Shown here piece after piece: positions 17,513-26,013 of a stretch of 64,000 nucleotides of DNA. Numbering within the stretch: position 1 is the stretch's first letter; each line of letters starts with the position of its first letter. Position numbers and translations under genes: made by a program. Source of the DNA: Methanoregula sp. UBA64 (GTDB lineage: Archaea; Halobacteriota; Methanomicrobia; Methanomicrobiales; Methanospirillaceae); NCBI RefSeq assembly GCF_002502735.1, contig NZ_DAQC01000001.1:613229-677228 (forward strand), given 5' to 3'. Below the pieces are notes generated by a model. That model did no database searches. It was not told the DNA's origin and saw only the letters and a list, made by a program, of their open reading frames with translations.

Positions 17513-17761
17513 TTACTTCTGCACGCAGAAGTAGCCGACCCGCTGGTGGTGCTTGAGGTACAGTTCGCACCCGGAGCAGAAGCAGGTGATCTCTTTCATA
17601 TTCTGCGCCGATGACCGGCCCCGTGCGCAGAAGAGTTCGGTTGGCTGGAATTTCCCGAGCTGGTGGTGCTTGTAGTTGGGACAGATCGGGCAGTACTTCC
17701 GGCAGATCGCCCGGTTCTCTTCGGTGTCCTCGACCGTGGTGGTTTTACCTGAATCAAACAT
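17513..17761 (-). CDS. DUF2769 Cys-rich small protein, paralogue 2
   Basis: The 82-residue protein repeats the cysteine layout of the one at 15254: VEDTEENRAICRKYCPICPNY, LFCARGRS, CFCSGCELYL and a final YFCVQK. The two flank the lipoprotein and CDF genes, both on the minus strand. This suggests an old local duplication. Function unknown; metal binding is likely from the cysteines. Confidence 0.8.
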   Translation of the reverse strand: MFDSGKTTTVEDTEENRAICRKYCPICPNYKHHQLGKFQPTELFCARGRSSAQNMKEITCFCSGCELYLKHHQRVGYFCVQK

Positions 17762-17834
17762 GAATGAAAGGTGGGCAGGACGGGATTATAGATCTTGTTG
17801 TTACTGGTGCTCTTTTCGCATACTCATGCAGGTT

Positions 17835-18416
17835 TTATCGGTGCAGGCGCGCCGGCCGGGTCGGTACGAGGGCACAGAACCACTCCACCACCGCGTCATT
17901 CCGTACTTCGGGATGGAACATGACGCCAAAGACCGGCCGGTCCGGATGCCGGAAGGCCTGCACGCACGTGTCCGAGACCGCGGTGGTGATCCAGCCGGCC
18001 GGCGGTTCGCAGGCAAACGTGTGGACTTCGTACGCAGGAAATGTCCGGATCCCGCCAAGGACCGGGTCGGCCTGCAGGACCCGGACGTCCGTCATCCCGA
18101 TCCCGCAGGCGGGAACAATGCGGCCCCCGTGCGCAAGGCAGAGTGCCTCGGCCCCGGCGCAGATCCCGAGCACCGGCACCCGGGCATCCCGGAGCCATGC
18201 AAGGTCCGGCACGCGTTCAGCGAATGTATTGTCCTTAAGCGCCGTCCCGCAAAGGATGATCCCGTCCGCCCCTGCACTATCTTCCGGGGAAATGTGTGAG
18301 AAATGTCTTTCGCAGCATTCGTACCCGGCAGCCGCGACAATCCGGGCAACGGGGCCTACGTACTCGTCCCGTGAGAGCGAGCCGGGCTTTTTGGCAAGAT
18401 CGACCAGCAGGATCAT
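17835..18416 (-). CDS. Class I glutamine amidotransferase-like protein
   Basis: The 193-residue protein has the class I amidotransferase fold. The nucleophile elbow is VLGICAGAEAL around residue 85, with Cys as expected, and the His-x-Glu of the triad is in FGVMFHPEVRND near 170. It resembles the GuaA small-subunit and related families but has no synthetase domain beside it. Its ATG overlaps the stop of dph6 in ATGA, so the two genes are translated together. A role in supplying ammonia for the adjacent ATP-dependent amidation is a reasonable inference, not shown. Confidence 0.8.
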   Translation of the reverse strand: MILLVDLAKKPGSLSRDEYVGPVARIVAAAGYECCERHFSHISPEDSAGADGIILCGTALKDNTFAERVPDLAWLRDARVPVLGICAGAEALCLAHGGRIVPACGIGMTDVRVLQADPVLGGIRTFPAYEVHTFACEPPAGWITTAVSDTCVQAFRHPDRPVFGVMFHPEVRNDAVVEWFCALVPTRPARLHR

Positions 18417-19093
18417 TTCGGCACCAGCTCCGCACGGGTGATCTTCAGGACGCCCCGGTAGTTTGCGTACTCTTTTTTTGTTTCACGGATCTCGATCCGC
18501 TGACGGAAGAAGGGAGCATCGAGCACCAGCGTCTCGTACTCGCCGCCCTCACCGGTCAGCGTGATCCGGTCGGCCGTTACGTACTTCCGGAGATCTGCAA
18601 GCGCCGCCTCATCGATTGCCCGGCCCAGCCAGTCCGCACCAAACGGGGCTGAAAAAACACCGGTCACGATCACCGAAAAACCCGATGCGATGAGACGCTC
18701 CATGTACGCTGCCGGGTCGGTGTACCAGAGCGGGTTAAAACACCAGAGTCCGAGCTGGTGGCAGATCCGCTGGACCCGGGCAGCCTGGTACACGGACATG
18801 AGAGCGCCGGTCACGATCCCCTCGATCCCATACTGTTCCCGTGCAAGGGAAATGGCACGCGAGAGATCGGCAAGCTCTGCTTCCTCGACCCCTTCAGTCT
18901 CTACGGTGACAAGCGGGATCCCGGCTGCCTCCGCCTGGAGCGGAACAAGGTGGACATCGGGCGTGTGGAACATGTAGCTCGCATCGTTTTTGGACCGGAT
19001 CGAGATGAGGCAGGCTACCTCTTCCTTCTCCATTGCAAGAGAACACGCAAACCACGAGTCCTTGCCCCCGCTGCAGAGCACGCCCAGTTTCAT
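18413..19093 (-). CDS. dph6: Diphthine-ammonia ligase-like ATP pyrophosphatase
   Basis: The 226-residue protein begins MKLGVLCSGGKDSWFA, the PP-loop that binds ATP in this family, and contains GIEGIVTGALMSVYQAARV and the C-terminal EGGEYETLVLDAPFF signature. Archaeal and eukaryotic Dph6 make the last amidation of diphthamide on elongation factor 2, using ATP and ammonia. Length is normal for archaeal members. It is followed with a four-base overlap by an amidotransferase gene, which could deliver ammonia. Assignment to the family is sure; the exact substrate rests on family knowledge. Confidence 0.85.
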   Translation of the reverse strand: MKLGVLCSGGKDSWFACSLAMEKEEVACLISIRSKNDASYMFHTPDVHLVPLQAEAAGIPLVTVETEGVEEAELADLSRAISLAREQYGIEGIVTGALMSVYQAARVQRICHQLGLWCFNPLWYTDPAAYMERLIASGFSVIVTGVFSAPFGADWLGRAIDEAALADLRKYVTADRITLTGEGGEYETLVLDAPFFRQRIEIRETKKEYANYRGVLKITRAELVPK

Positions 19094-19262
19094 TCCTGAA
19101 GTAATCGGCAGTCAAGCCACATGAATCTCTCCCCGGGTTATGACCCGGCGACCTGGTACCGGGATTATTCAGGCTCCCGGGGACAAACCGGCAACGGTTA
19201 AATAATGTCGGAGGTAATAATCGGATATTGCCCGACGCCCGGTTTCCGGCAGGTGCCGGATC

Positions 19263-19376
19263 GTGCCCGCGTATCGGGACCCGGCGCTCTTTATGGCGTT
19301 TGCAGTCGCGGGGATCAAAACGGTACGGATCGATCGTGTGCCTGTGGCCCCGGAAAAGAAAGAGAGATCACCATGA
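19263..19376 (+). CDS. Possible 37-residue upstream ORF coupled to the symporter gene
   Basis: A GTG-led frame ends in a TGA that overlaps the symporter ATG as ATGA, the same coupling used in other operons of this window. The peptide is composed like a real protein (AYRDPALFMAFAVAGI, then a basic C-terminus), and the same stretch in the other frames is not. No good ribosome-binding site precedes the GTG; a GGAGG lies about 50 bases upstream at 19210. It could be a relic of a longer gene. Weak call. Confidence 0.25.
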   Translation: MPAYRDPALFMAFAVAGIKTVRIDRVPVAPEKKERSP

Positions 19377-21694
19377 GATGGCCCCGCCTGAACCTGACAA
19401 GCTGGATACTGGCGGGATTCCTCCTCGGGATCCTTGCCGGCGTCTTCTTTGGCGACCTCGCCTCGGCCATGAAACCGGCCGGCGAAGCTTTCATCAAGAT
19501 CTGGCAGATCACGATCCTGCCCTCTGTCGCCCTCTCCCTTATTGTCGGTATCGGGAGCCTGAAGCGGGACACGGCAAAACAGATCGCGGTCAAAGCCTGC
19601 CTGATCATCCTGCTCTTCTGGGTGATCTGTGTTGTGGGATATTTCTCGTTCCAGCTGGCATTCCCGCCCCGGATGGAGGCCTCGTTTTTCAGTACCCAGG
19701 ACCTTGCCCCGAAAACCGATATCAACCTCATCGACCAGTTCATTCCTTCCAATCCCTTCCTGTCGCTGTCGGACGGGATCATCCCGGCAACCGTGCTCTT
19801 CTGCCTCTTTTTGGGGTTTGCCCTGCTGCTAGATGACGGGAACGGGCCGATCCTCACCATCCTCCGGTCCCTGCTGCGGGCACTCGACCGCATGACGCAT
19901 ATCATTGCAAAGACCTTTCCGCTCGGCATCTTTGTCATCACGGCCGTGATGGCCGGGACCCTGACGTTTGAAGGGTTCCTCGATCTCCAGGTATTCCTCA
20001 TCACCCTTGCCTGCGCCGCCATTCTCCTCGGCCTCGTTGTCATGCCGCTCCTCGTCACCTGTTTTACCCGGTTTTCTTACCGGGAAGTCCTTACCTCCGC
20101 CTCGCGGGCCATGCTCCTTGCCTTCTCGACCGGTACAGAGTTTATCACGCTCCCGCTCATCACGGACGGGGTGGAGAAACTCTTCCAGGGCCGGGCCTGC
20201 ATGCCCGATACCGACACCGGGAACGGGACCGTCCCTGCAGGCAACTCGGGATGCGGGACGAGCGGGCAGCAGGCAGGCCCGGCACACCTTCCCGGGCAGA
20301 CCGGTGAAAAAGAAGAGGGCATGGCACGGGGAGATGTCCGGTCGTTAAGCGAGGTTTTAGTGCCTGTTGCCTATACCTTCCCGCTCCTTGGCGGGCTCGT
20401 CCCCTTCCTCTTTATCCTCTTTGTTGCATGGATGTACCAGGACCCGCTGAGCGCTATCGAACAGCTCAAACTCATCGTTGTCGGGATCCCCAGTTTCTTT
20501 GGCTCCTCAAAGATCACGGTGATATCGCTTCTTGCCTTAATGCATCTCCCGGCCGATGCATACAACCTGTATATCAGCTCGGGAATCCTCCGGCAGGCAT
20601 TCGTTGCCCCCTTGAGTGTCATCTCGATCTTCTCGTTCTCCGCTATCACCATCGCCATTACCAGGAACCAGTTTCATTTCCGGTGGAAGCGTGCGGTTCT
20701 GTCGCTTGTCTGTGTTGTCGTGCTCGGGGCCCTTATGATTGCCGGACTGCACCTGGGCTTTACCCAGATGCTCGCCGGTACCTATCACGGAGGCGACCAG
20801 ATCTCCCGGATCGAGCTGCCCCCGGATTCGGCCGGGAACCGTCTGGACCATGTCGTGAATACGACCGTGTACCTCCACAAGGAGGATGTCCCGCCCGTTA
20901 CGCCCCCGGCCCCGGGCGAAAGAGATGAGATCCGTCAGATCCGGGAGCGGGGAGTACTCCGTGTCGGGTACAACAGCAACAATGTCCCGTTCGCCTTTTT
21001 TAACAGCAAAGGAGAACTGGTGGGCTACGATGTGGAGATGGCCTATGACCTGGCCCGGACCTTCAATGTCTCGCGGATCGAGTTTGTCCCCATCACGGGA
21101 ACCACCCTTGCCCGGTCGCTCGACAGCGGGTACTGCGATATCGTGATGTCGGCGGTCGTGGTCAATTCAGACCGGCTCGATCAGATGAAATTTACCGACC
21201 CGACCGCCACCGTCCACCTGGCATTTGTTGTACCGGACGAGAAGAAGAATGCGTTTGTGCAGCTGGATTCCGTGAAAAAGATGGACGGGCTGCGGGTCGC
21301 CGTGTACAACAATACGGCGCTTGTTCCCGTTGCCCGCCAGCTGCTCCCGAACGCAACAATCGTCCCGATCGATACAAAGGAAGAGTATTTCGAAGGAAAG
21401 AAGGCGGATGCGTTCCTGATTCCTGCCGAGGAAGGATATACCCTGACCCTCCAGTACCCGTTCTACGATGTGGCCATCATCCAGCCTTACGATTCCTACC
21501 GGATGATGTATGCATACCCGGTGGCAAAGAACAGCAGCGAATCCTATCTCCTCGCCCTCAACTACTGGGTCCGGATGGAAAAAGACTACGGGATGCTCGA
21601 TAAAAAATACGATTACTGGGTGCTTGGCGAAGTCCCGGGAGCAACGGAACCACGCTGGTCCGTTATCAGGAACGGGCTGCACTGGGTAGCGTAA
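19373..21694 (+). CDS. Dicarboxylate/amino-acid symporter fused to a periplasmic solute-binding domain
   Basis: The product of about 773 residues joins two transport proteins. Residues 1-465 form a DAACS (GltP/DctA-type) sodium- or proton-coupled symporter with eight helices and two re-entrant loops; DLASAMKPAGEAFIKIWQIT is the usual start of helix two, and TGTEFITLPL lies in hairpin one. A hydrophilic insertion of about 55 residues, rich in Gly and Cys, precedes helix seven. Residues 518-760 form a type 3 solute-binding domain (RGVLRVGYNSNNVPFAFFN, ELVGYDVEMAYDLA). The binding domain would face outward and could feed substrate to the symporter. The ATG at 19373 is preferred; a frame from 19205 adds an unlikely N-terminus. 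Confidence 0.85.
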   Translation: MRWPRLNLTSWILAGFLLGILAGVFFGDLASAMKPAGEAFIKIWQITILPSVALSLIVGIGSLKRDTAKQIAVKACLIILLFWVICVVGYFSFQLAFPPRMEASFFSTQDLAPKTDINLIDQFIPSNPFLSLSDGIIPATVLFCLFLGFALLLDDGNGPILTILRSLLRALDRMTHIIAKTFPLGIFVITAVMAGTLTFEGFLDLQVFLITLACAAILLGLVVMPLLVTCFTRFSYREVLTSASRAMLLAFSTGTEFITLPLITDGVEKLFQGRACMPDTDTGNGTVPAGNSGCGTSGQQAGPAHLPGQTGEKEEGMARGDVRSLSEVLVPVAYTFPLLGGLVPFLFILFVAWMYQDPLSAIEQLKLIVVGIPSFFGSSKITVISLLALMHLPADAYNLYISSGILRQAFVAPLSVISIFSFSAITIAITRNQFHFRWKRAVLSLVCVVVLGALMIAGLHLGFTQMLAGTYHGGDQISRIELPPDSAGNRLDHVVNTTVYLHKEDVPPVTPPAPGERDEIRQIRERGVLRVGYNSNNVPFAFFNSKGELVGYDVEMAYDLARTFNVSRIEFVPITGTTLARSLDSGYCDIVMSAVVVNSDRLDQMKFTDPTATVHLAFVVPDEKKNAFVQLDSVKKMDGLRVAVYNNTALVPVARQLLPNATIVPIDTKEEYFEGKKADAFLIPAEEGYTLTLQYPFYDVAIIQPYDSYRMMYAYPVAKNSSESYLLALNYWVRMEKDYGMLDKKYDYWVLGEVPGATEPRWSVIRNGLHWVA

Positions 21695-21939
21695 ATCGTG
21701 TCTGCTTTCCTGCAGATGATCCCGTGGATAAAATCACCGCTAATCCTGTTCCACGGTTACGGGAAATCGTGATGAGGGGGATGAATTTGCAGGGCATGCC
21801 TTCCGGTACAGGAAAACGGTTGTTTTTGGTGGGGCAGATCTCCCGGTATTTACTGCAATAAAAATTTCACTTACCGATGGTTCAATATTGGTTTTTGTGA
21901 GATTTTTAAAAGGGAATATTTTAACGGGGGTGATTGTGC

Positions 21940-22065
21940 ATGGAAGAATGGATTTATTGGGCAATGATTGTTGCCGGAGTTGTGGTGGCAGGATTACTGA
22001 TTGCCTGGTCATGTGGAGCATTTGCGCCCGCTGCGGTCGCTGTGCTGCCGGTTTTCACTCTTTGA
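21940..22065 (+). CDS. Small membrane peptide of 41 residues
   Basis: The ATG is preceded by GGTGAT, five bases upstream, an excellent match to the archaeal 16S tail. A TTTTTAAAA element at about 21903-21911 could be the promoter. The peptide has one hydrophobic helix (YWAMIVAGVVVAGLLIAW) with an acidic N-terminus and ends after a short Ala/Val-rich segment. I do not recognise it. It lies in a 490-base gap between the symporter and ftr genes, which otherwise shows nothing. Length, signal and composition support a real small membrane protein. Confidence 0.5.
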   Translation: MEEWIYWAMIVAGVVVAGLLIAWSCGAFAPAAVAVLPVFTL

Positions 22066-22188
22066 TACCTGTCGGGTATCACCGGTTGCCTGATGCCGGT
22101 ATTCAGGTCCGGATTATTCCTTCCAGGGGAGGGAATTTTCCCGGATTACAGGATGTGAGGAATTTTTACCGGGGGATATATTAAAAAA

Positions 22189-23079
22189 TTACCGGAACAA
22201 GTCGTGCAGCCTGATCCGGGTCTGCCCGAGTTTCCCGTCAAAGTTCGAGGCCCCGATGTACCGGACCTTCCCGGTCGCCGCCGCAGCCCCTATCCCTTCG
22301 CGCATTGCACCGGCAACGGATGCCTCGTCAAAGCCATTGATCACGATCTCGTATACCGCCTCCATGCCGTCCGGTACAAGCGAGTCGGGTATTTTTCCTT
22401 TCAGCGCCGGGCACCAGCGGTGGTTCGTGCTCGCCGGCATCGGGAACCGGTAATTTTTGCAGCCGACTTTCGAGCCGCTCCCGACAATGCCGCCGGCAAA
22501 ACTCATGCACACGTTTTTTGTACCGGCAATTTTTTGTGCCGCGGCTTTTGCACCGGCAAGCGCATCTGCCCGGTCCGCTGACATGACAAGGAAGTTCCCG
22601 CCGGCAATTCCTTTCACGAGCCCGAAGCGCTCCTCGCCCGTATACCAGCCCTCCATCACCGGGATCTTCCAGCACGGCCGGCCGCCCACAACGCACCGCT
22701 CCTCGTAATGGTCGCCAAAATAGTGCATCCGGGTATAATACCGGTCCTTTGTTTCGGGCAGTCCGTCAAATGCAGAAGCCGTGGGAGCCGGGAGGATGCA
22801 CTGGCTGATCCGGGCTGCGACCTCTGCCTTCATCGATTTTTTCTCGGTGCAGATCAGGATCGCGTACCCGGGCCGTCCGTCCGGGGTTTCCGCCGGGGAA
22901 AGCGGGCGCTCGATCCCGGCCTCGCAGGGACAATAGATCTTCGATGTTGCAAACCCCGTTGCCTCGGTTGCGGCAGCAAGGGCCCACTTCGGGGTGTCCG
23001 CGGTCACGAGCACCCGCGAAATCCAGACGGGGAACGCTTCGGCAAACGTGTCAAGGATAACGGCACCGTTAATCTCCAT
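22189..23079 (-). CDS. ftr: Formylmethanofuran-tetrahydromethanopterin formyltransferase
   Basis: The 296-residue protein is Ftr, which moves the formyl group from formylmethanofuran to tetrahydromethanopterin in the second step of CO2 reduction to methane, in the cytoplasm. Typical stretches are MEINGAVILDTFAEAFPVWI at the start, AATEATGFATSKIYCPCEAGIE near 36, YYTRMHYFGDHYE near 112 and NHRWCPALK near 220. Length matches the family. A cyclo-ligase gene lies eight bases upstream on the same strand, so the two are probably one unit. No duplicate of ftr is in the window. Confidence 0.95.
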   Translation of the reverse strand: MEINGAVILDTFAEAFPVWISRVLVTADTPKWALAAATEATGFATSKIYCPCEAGIERPLSPAETPDGRPGYAILICTEKKSMKAEVAARISQCILPAPTASAFDGLPETKDRYYTRMHYFGDHYEERCVVGGRPCWKIPVMEGWYTGEERFGLVKGIAGGNFLVMSADRADALAGAKAAAQKIAGTKNVCMSFAGGIVGSGSKVGCKNYRFPMPASTNHRWCPALKGKIPDSLVPDGMEAVYEIVINGFDEASVAGAMREGIGAAAATGKVRYIGASNFDGKLGQTRIRLHDLFR

Positions 23080-23087
23080 AGCGGAAT

Positions 23088-23654
23088 TTACCTCCCGTCG
23101 TACACGATCCCGTCTTCGGTAACGATGAGATCCATCTTTATGTCGTTCTCGTCCACCGGGAGCGTCTCCATCTCCTGGCAGCCGAATGCAACGCCGATCT
23201 TCGTAAGGTCCGGGTTTTTCTCAAGGAACCGGTCGTAATACCCGGCCCCATACCCGATCCGGCCCCCGGCCCGGTCAAAGCCGAGCATCGGGAGGATGAT
23301 CACGTCAACGTCCTGGGGCTTTGCCGGAATCTCGTTCCCGATGGGCTCCGGCACGCCAAACGTGCTCGGGACGAGCGCCCCCATTTCGCGGAGGTACGAA
23401 AGCCGGAGGCTCACGTCCTCTTTCTGGATGATAGGGACGACCACGGGATTTTTCTGTTCGAACAGGGCTTCGATCAGCGGCCGGGTATTGACTTCCTTTT
23501 CTTTTGAGGTAAAGACCATCACAGTCTCCCCCTCGGCGATCAAAAGCATGAGGTGCCGGGCAATGTACCCGCTTTTGATTGCCCGCTCCTCCGGTGCCAT
23601 TGCATCTTTTCGTGCCCGCAGGATGTCACGCACCCGGGCTTTCTCTTCGCTCAT
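23088..23654 (-). CDS. 5-formyltetrahydrofolate cyclo-ligase family protein
   Basis: The 188-residue protein has the family layout: SEEKARVRDILRARKDAM at the start, VMVFTSKEKEVNTRPLIE near 55, and DVIILPMLGFDRAGGRIGYGAGYYDRFL near 120, the nucleotide and pterin site. In bacteria it converts 5-formyl-THF to methenyl-THF with ATP. Methanogens use tetrahydromethanopterin, so here the substrate could be a formyl-H4MPT side product; its position next to ftr supports a pterin role (inference). The ATG at 23654 fits the family; upstream in-frame codons are not needed. Confidence 0.85.
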   Translation of the reverse strand: MSEEKARVRDILRARKDAMAPEERAIKSGYIARHLMLLIAEGETVMVFTSKEKEVNTRPLIEALFEQKNPVVVPIIQKEDVSLRLSYLREMGALVPSTFGVPEPIGNEIPAKPQDVDVIILPMLGFDRAGGRIGYGAGYYDRFLEKNPDLTKIGVAFGCQEMETLPVDENDIKMDLIVTEDGIVYDGR

Positions 23655-23822
23655 GGGTAGACAGTTCACCACAGGCGTATTTATGATTTGGGTCTGTACC
23701 GGACAAAAGAGACGCGCGTCCGGTTTGCTGCACGGGACTTTTGCCACACTAAGGGAAGGGGCCATCTGAATCCTCATGATTACACCCGGTGAAGTGCCAG
23801 AAAAAGGATACGCCCGTTCAGG

Positions 23823-24746
23823 TCAAATGACGAGGAACAAAAAGACCAGTACGTACAGGGAGATGGAGATGACGGGAATGATACGGAGCGACCAGTAATT
23901 GACCCGCTCGATCATCGCAGTGTTGCCCGACTCCGTGTACTTCAGGATAAGAATCCCGGAGAGGAGGACCATCACGAGCGTTGCATACGTGATGATCATA
24001 AAAAGATCCAGGAATGTCGCATAGGTGACAAGCGGCGTGTTGTCCGCAATGCGCCAGTGGATCAGTACCGCCGCAAGGAACATCGATGCGTTGAGGCCCA
24101 GGCGCGTTGCGGTCTTCATCAAGAGGGACGAGAGGGAGACGATGATGATGAGCAGGAGCGGGAGGAAGAACTTCAGGAGCGTCGAGGTACTGTCGCGGTC
24201 GATCCCATAGTTAAAGACTGCCCGGGAGTACGGCACTTCCCCTGCAATATACGACATATTGGAGATGGCTGCTCCTGCACCGCGGATCGTCCAGCCCGGC
24301 AGGTCCGCTTCAGCATCAAGGCCAGTATTTGCCGGATCGATGACCAGTGCCATCTCGCGCTCGTTTTTCAGTTTCGGCTCGATCCTTACGGAAAGGGTGT
24401 GGTTGTCAAAGGGATAACGACCGAGATCGGGTTCTGTGGTTAAAACCGCAGTAATACGATATTCCTTTTCATGGGGGGTATCCTGGATCGGAGTAACCGA
24501 TGAGATGACACCGTTCATCAGCTCGAAATCGTCAAGAGTGACCGGAGTGTCTGAAGAGAGCGTGAGGTAGAAGTCAGCACCGACCGTGCCGGCATCCACG
24601 TCCACCCGGTTAAAATCGATCATGTACACGCCGATTTTTACGGTCTCGTTTGCCGGGGCCGGCAGTGCCAGTGCTGCAGATGCCAACAGCAGGAGCACGA
24701 GGAGGGCAAGAATCCCCCGGGAAAACCGCAGGCCGGACCGGTCCAT
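23823..24746 (-). CDS. Pentameric ligand-gated ion channel homologue
   Basis: The 307-residue protein looks like a prokaryotic Cys-loop-type channel subunit without the two cysteines. A signal peptide (1-28) is followed by a beta-rich extracellular domain (30-190) with RYPFDNHTL at 110-118, the counterpart of the conserved W/F-PFD segment. Four helices follow: about 191-210, 216-232, 244-269 and 285-307. Helix two carries the small and hydrophobic residues expected of a pore lining. Homologues are known in some methanogens and bacteria, gated by protons or small amines; the ligand here is unknown. Loop lengths between helices three and four are short, as in bacterial channels. Confidence 0.8.
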   Translation of the reverse strand: MDRSGLRFSRGILALLVLLLLASAALALPAPANETVKIGVYMIDFNRVDVDAGTVGADFYLTLSSDTPVTLDDFELMNGVISSVTPIQDTPHEKEYRITAVLTTEPDLGRYPFDNHTLSVRIEPKLKNEREMALVIDPANTGLDAEADLPGWTIRGAGAAISNMSYIAGEVPYSRAVFNYGIDRDSTSTLLKFFLPLLLIIIVSLSSLLMKTATRLGLNASMFLAAVLIHWRIADNTPLVTYATFLDLFMIITYATLVMVLLSGILILKYTESGNTAMIERVNYWSLRIIPVISISLYVLVFLFLVI

Positions 24747-24857
24747 CAGGTACTGATGGTGCCGGCATTATATTAACCCACCCGGTTTTTCCCGGGGATG
24801 CTGCCAGGAACCGGGGAACGCGGGTTTAATCGTTCTTCCCGCCCAACCTGACCGGGC

Positions 24858-25292
24858 ATGAAACTGGTCCTTGTCGCAGGTCTCCTCATCGCAGGAATCC
24901 TTATAGCTGGCTGCACGTCCGGCGTACCGCAGGCAGAACAAAATACGGCATCTACGATCCCGGATCTCACCGGGACATGGACGGGATCGATGGCCAGTTA
25001 CAGCGAGGCGGAGGGATATGTGTCATATCCTGCGGGCAGCATGAAAATGACCGTGGTAAACCAGAGCGGCCGGATCTTTAACGGGACGATGATCTTTACG
25101 ACCGGGAACCAGACCCCGGAGATCTGCGCCTTTGCCGGTGCGATCGGGCGCGACGGCAAAACGATCACGATCGTCAATAAAAACGGAGGTTACGATACCG
25201 GCACGGTCGTCTCCGCTACCGAGATCGAGCTCGATTACGTGAACGATGGGACCCAGTACATCCTCTCTGTGAATACGCTCAGGAGATCCTGA
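24858..25292 (+). CDS. Secreted lipoprotein, calycin-like domain
   Basis: The 144-residue protein has a signal peptide and lipobox (LIAGC at about residue 19). A short linker leads to a domain that starts LTGTWTGSM and has several beta strands (KMTVVNQSGRIFNGTMIF, ITIVNKNGGYDTGTVV). The layout repeats that of the lipoprotein at 15764, with which it may share a fold. It is divergent from the ligand-gated channel gene, 110 bases away. Function unknown. Confidence 0.7.
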   Translation: MKLVLVAGLLIAGILIAGCTSGVPQAEQNTASTIPDLTGTWTGSMASYSEAEGYVSYPAGSMKMTVVNQSGRIFNGTMIFTTGNQTPEICAFAGAIGRDGKTITIVNKNGGYDTGTVVSATEIELDYVNDGTQYILSVNTLRRS

Positions 25293-25551
25293 ATATCCCG
25301 TTCTGCTTTTTTCCCGGGGTCTTCACGGGAGGCCTTATAAAAAAGAATGGTTCTGGCCTCTCCACAGAGCGCATCACGTACTCCACGGGAGAACCAGCAC
25401 GGACAAAAAAATGCTGTACCGGATATGATAATCGCAAAAAACCGGTTACCGGGAGGGAGACCCCAAAATGTGCGATGATGTTATGCCCGGGAATAAAAAA
25501 ACGGGACTCGAGCACCGGATCATTCCCGCGGGGGACAATCCGGCTGACAGA

Positions 25552-25833
25552 TTACTTTCTCATGGCGCTTTCAATCTGGTCGCCGATAAACGTCCCTGCC
25601 ATGAAGATGATAATATATATCAGGATTTCAAGAATAATGCCGAGCGGTCCAAAATCCCCAAACGCAGCCCCGGTAGTACCGGGCGAAAGGAGGTACATGA
25701 CAAGAACAAAGACAACCCCGGCTGCGATCCCGGCAATCGCCCCGTTTCGGAGGATGCCCATATAATCCTCTTTTCCCCGGTGAAAAAAACCAAAGGCCAT
25801 ACCAATGATGAGATCCAGCAGTTCGAAAATCAC
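25552..25833 (-). CDS. Small hypothetical membrane protein
   Basis: The 93-residue product has about three hydrophobic stretches: near residues 1-18, 36-54 and 65-84. A GTG at 25833 is chosen because AAAGGT lies upstream and the residues before it look non-coding. An internal ATG at the GILRNG motif is another possible start. I do not recognise the family. Confidence 0.5.
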   Translation of the reverse strand: MIFELLDLIIGMAFGFFHRGKEDYMGILRNGAIAGIAAGVVFVLVMYLLSPGTTGAAFGDFGPLGIILEILIYIIIFMAGTFIGDQIESAMRK

Positions 25834-26013
25834 ACGTATTACCTTTACGGATAGTGTAATGTCCCGGGGACTTAAAAGGTTCCCTTCCAAAAAAACCGGT
25901 GTTCCGGATCGTCTATCGCTTCGGGATTCTTCCTGTGTCAAAGATCCGGGCATGGGCACTGCCCCGACCATATCTCCGAGAATTTGAAAAAAAAACTCCG
26001 TTGGGGGAGGACT

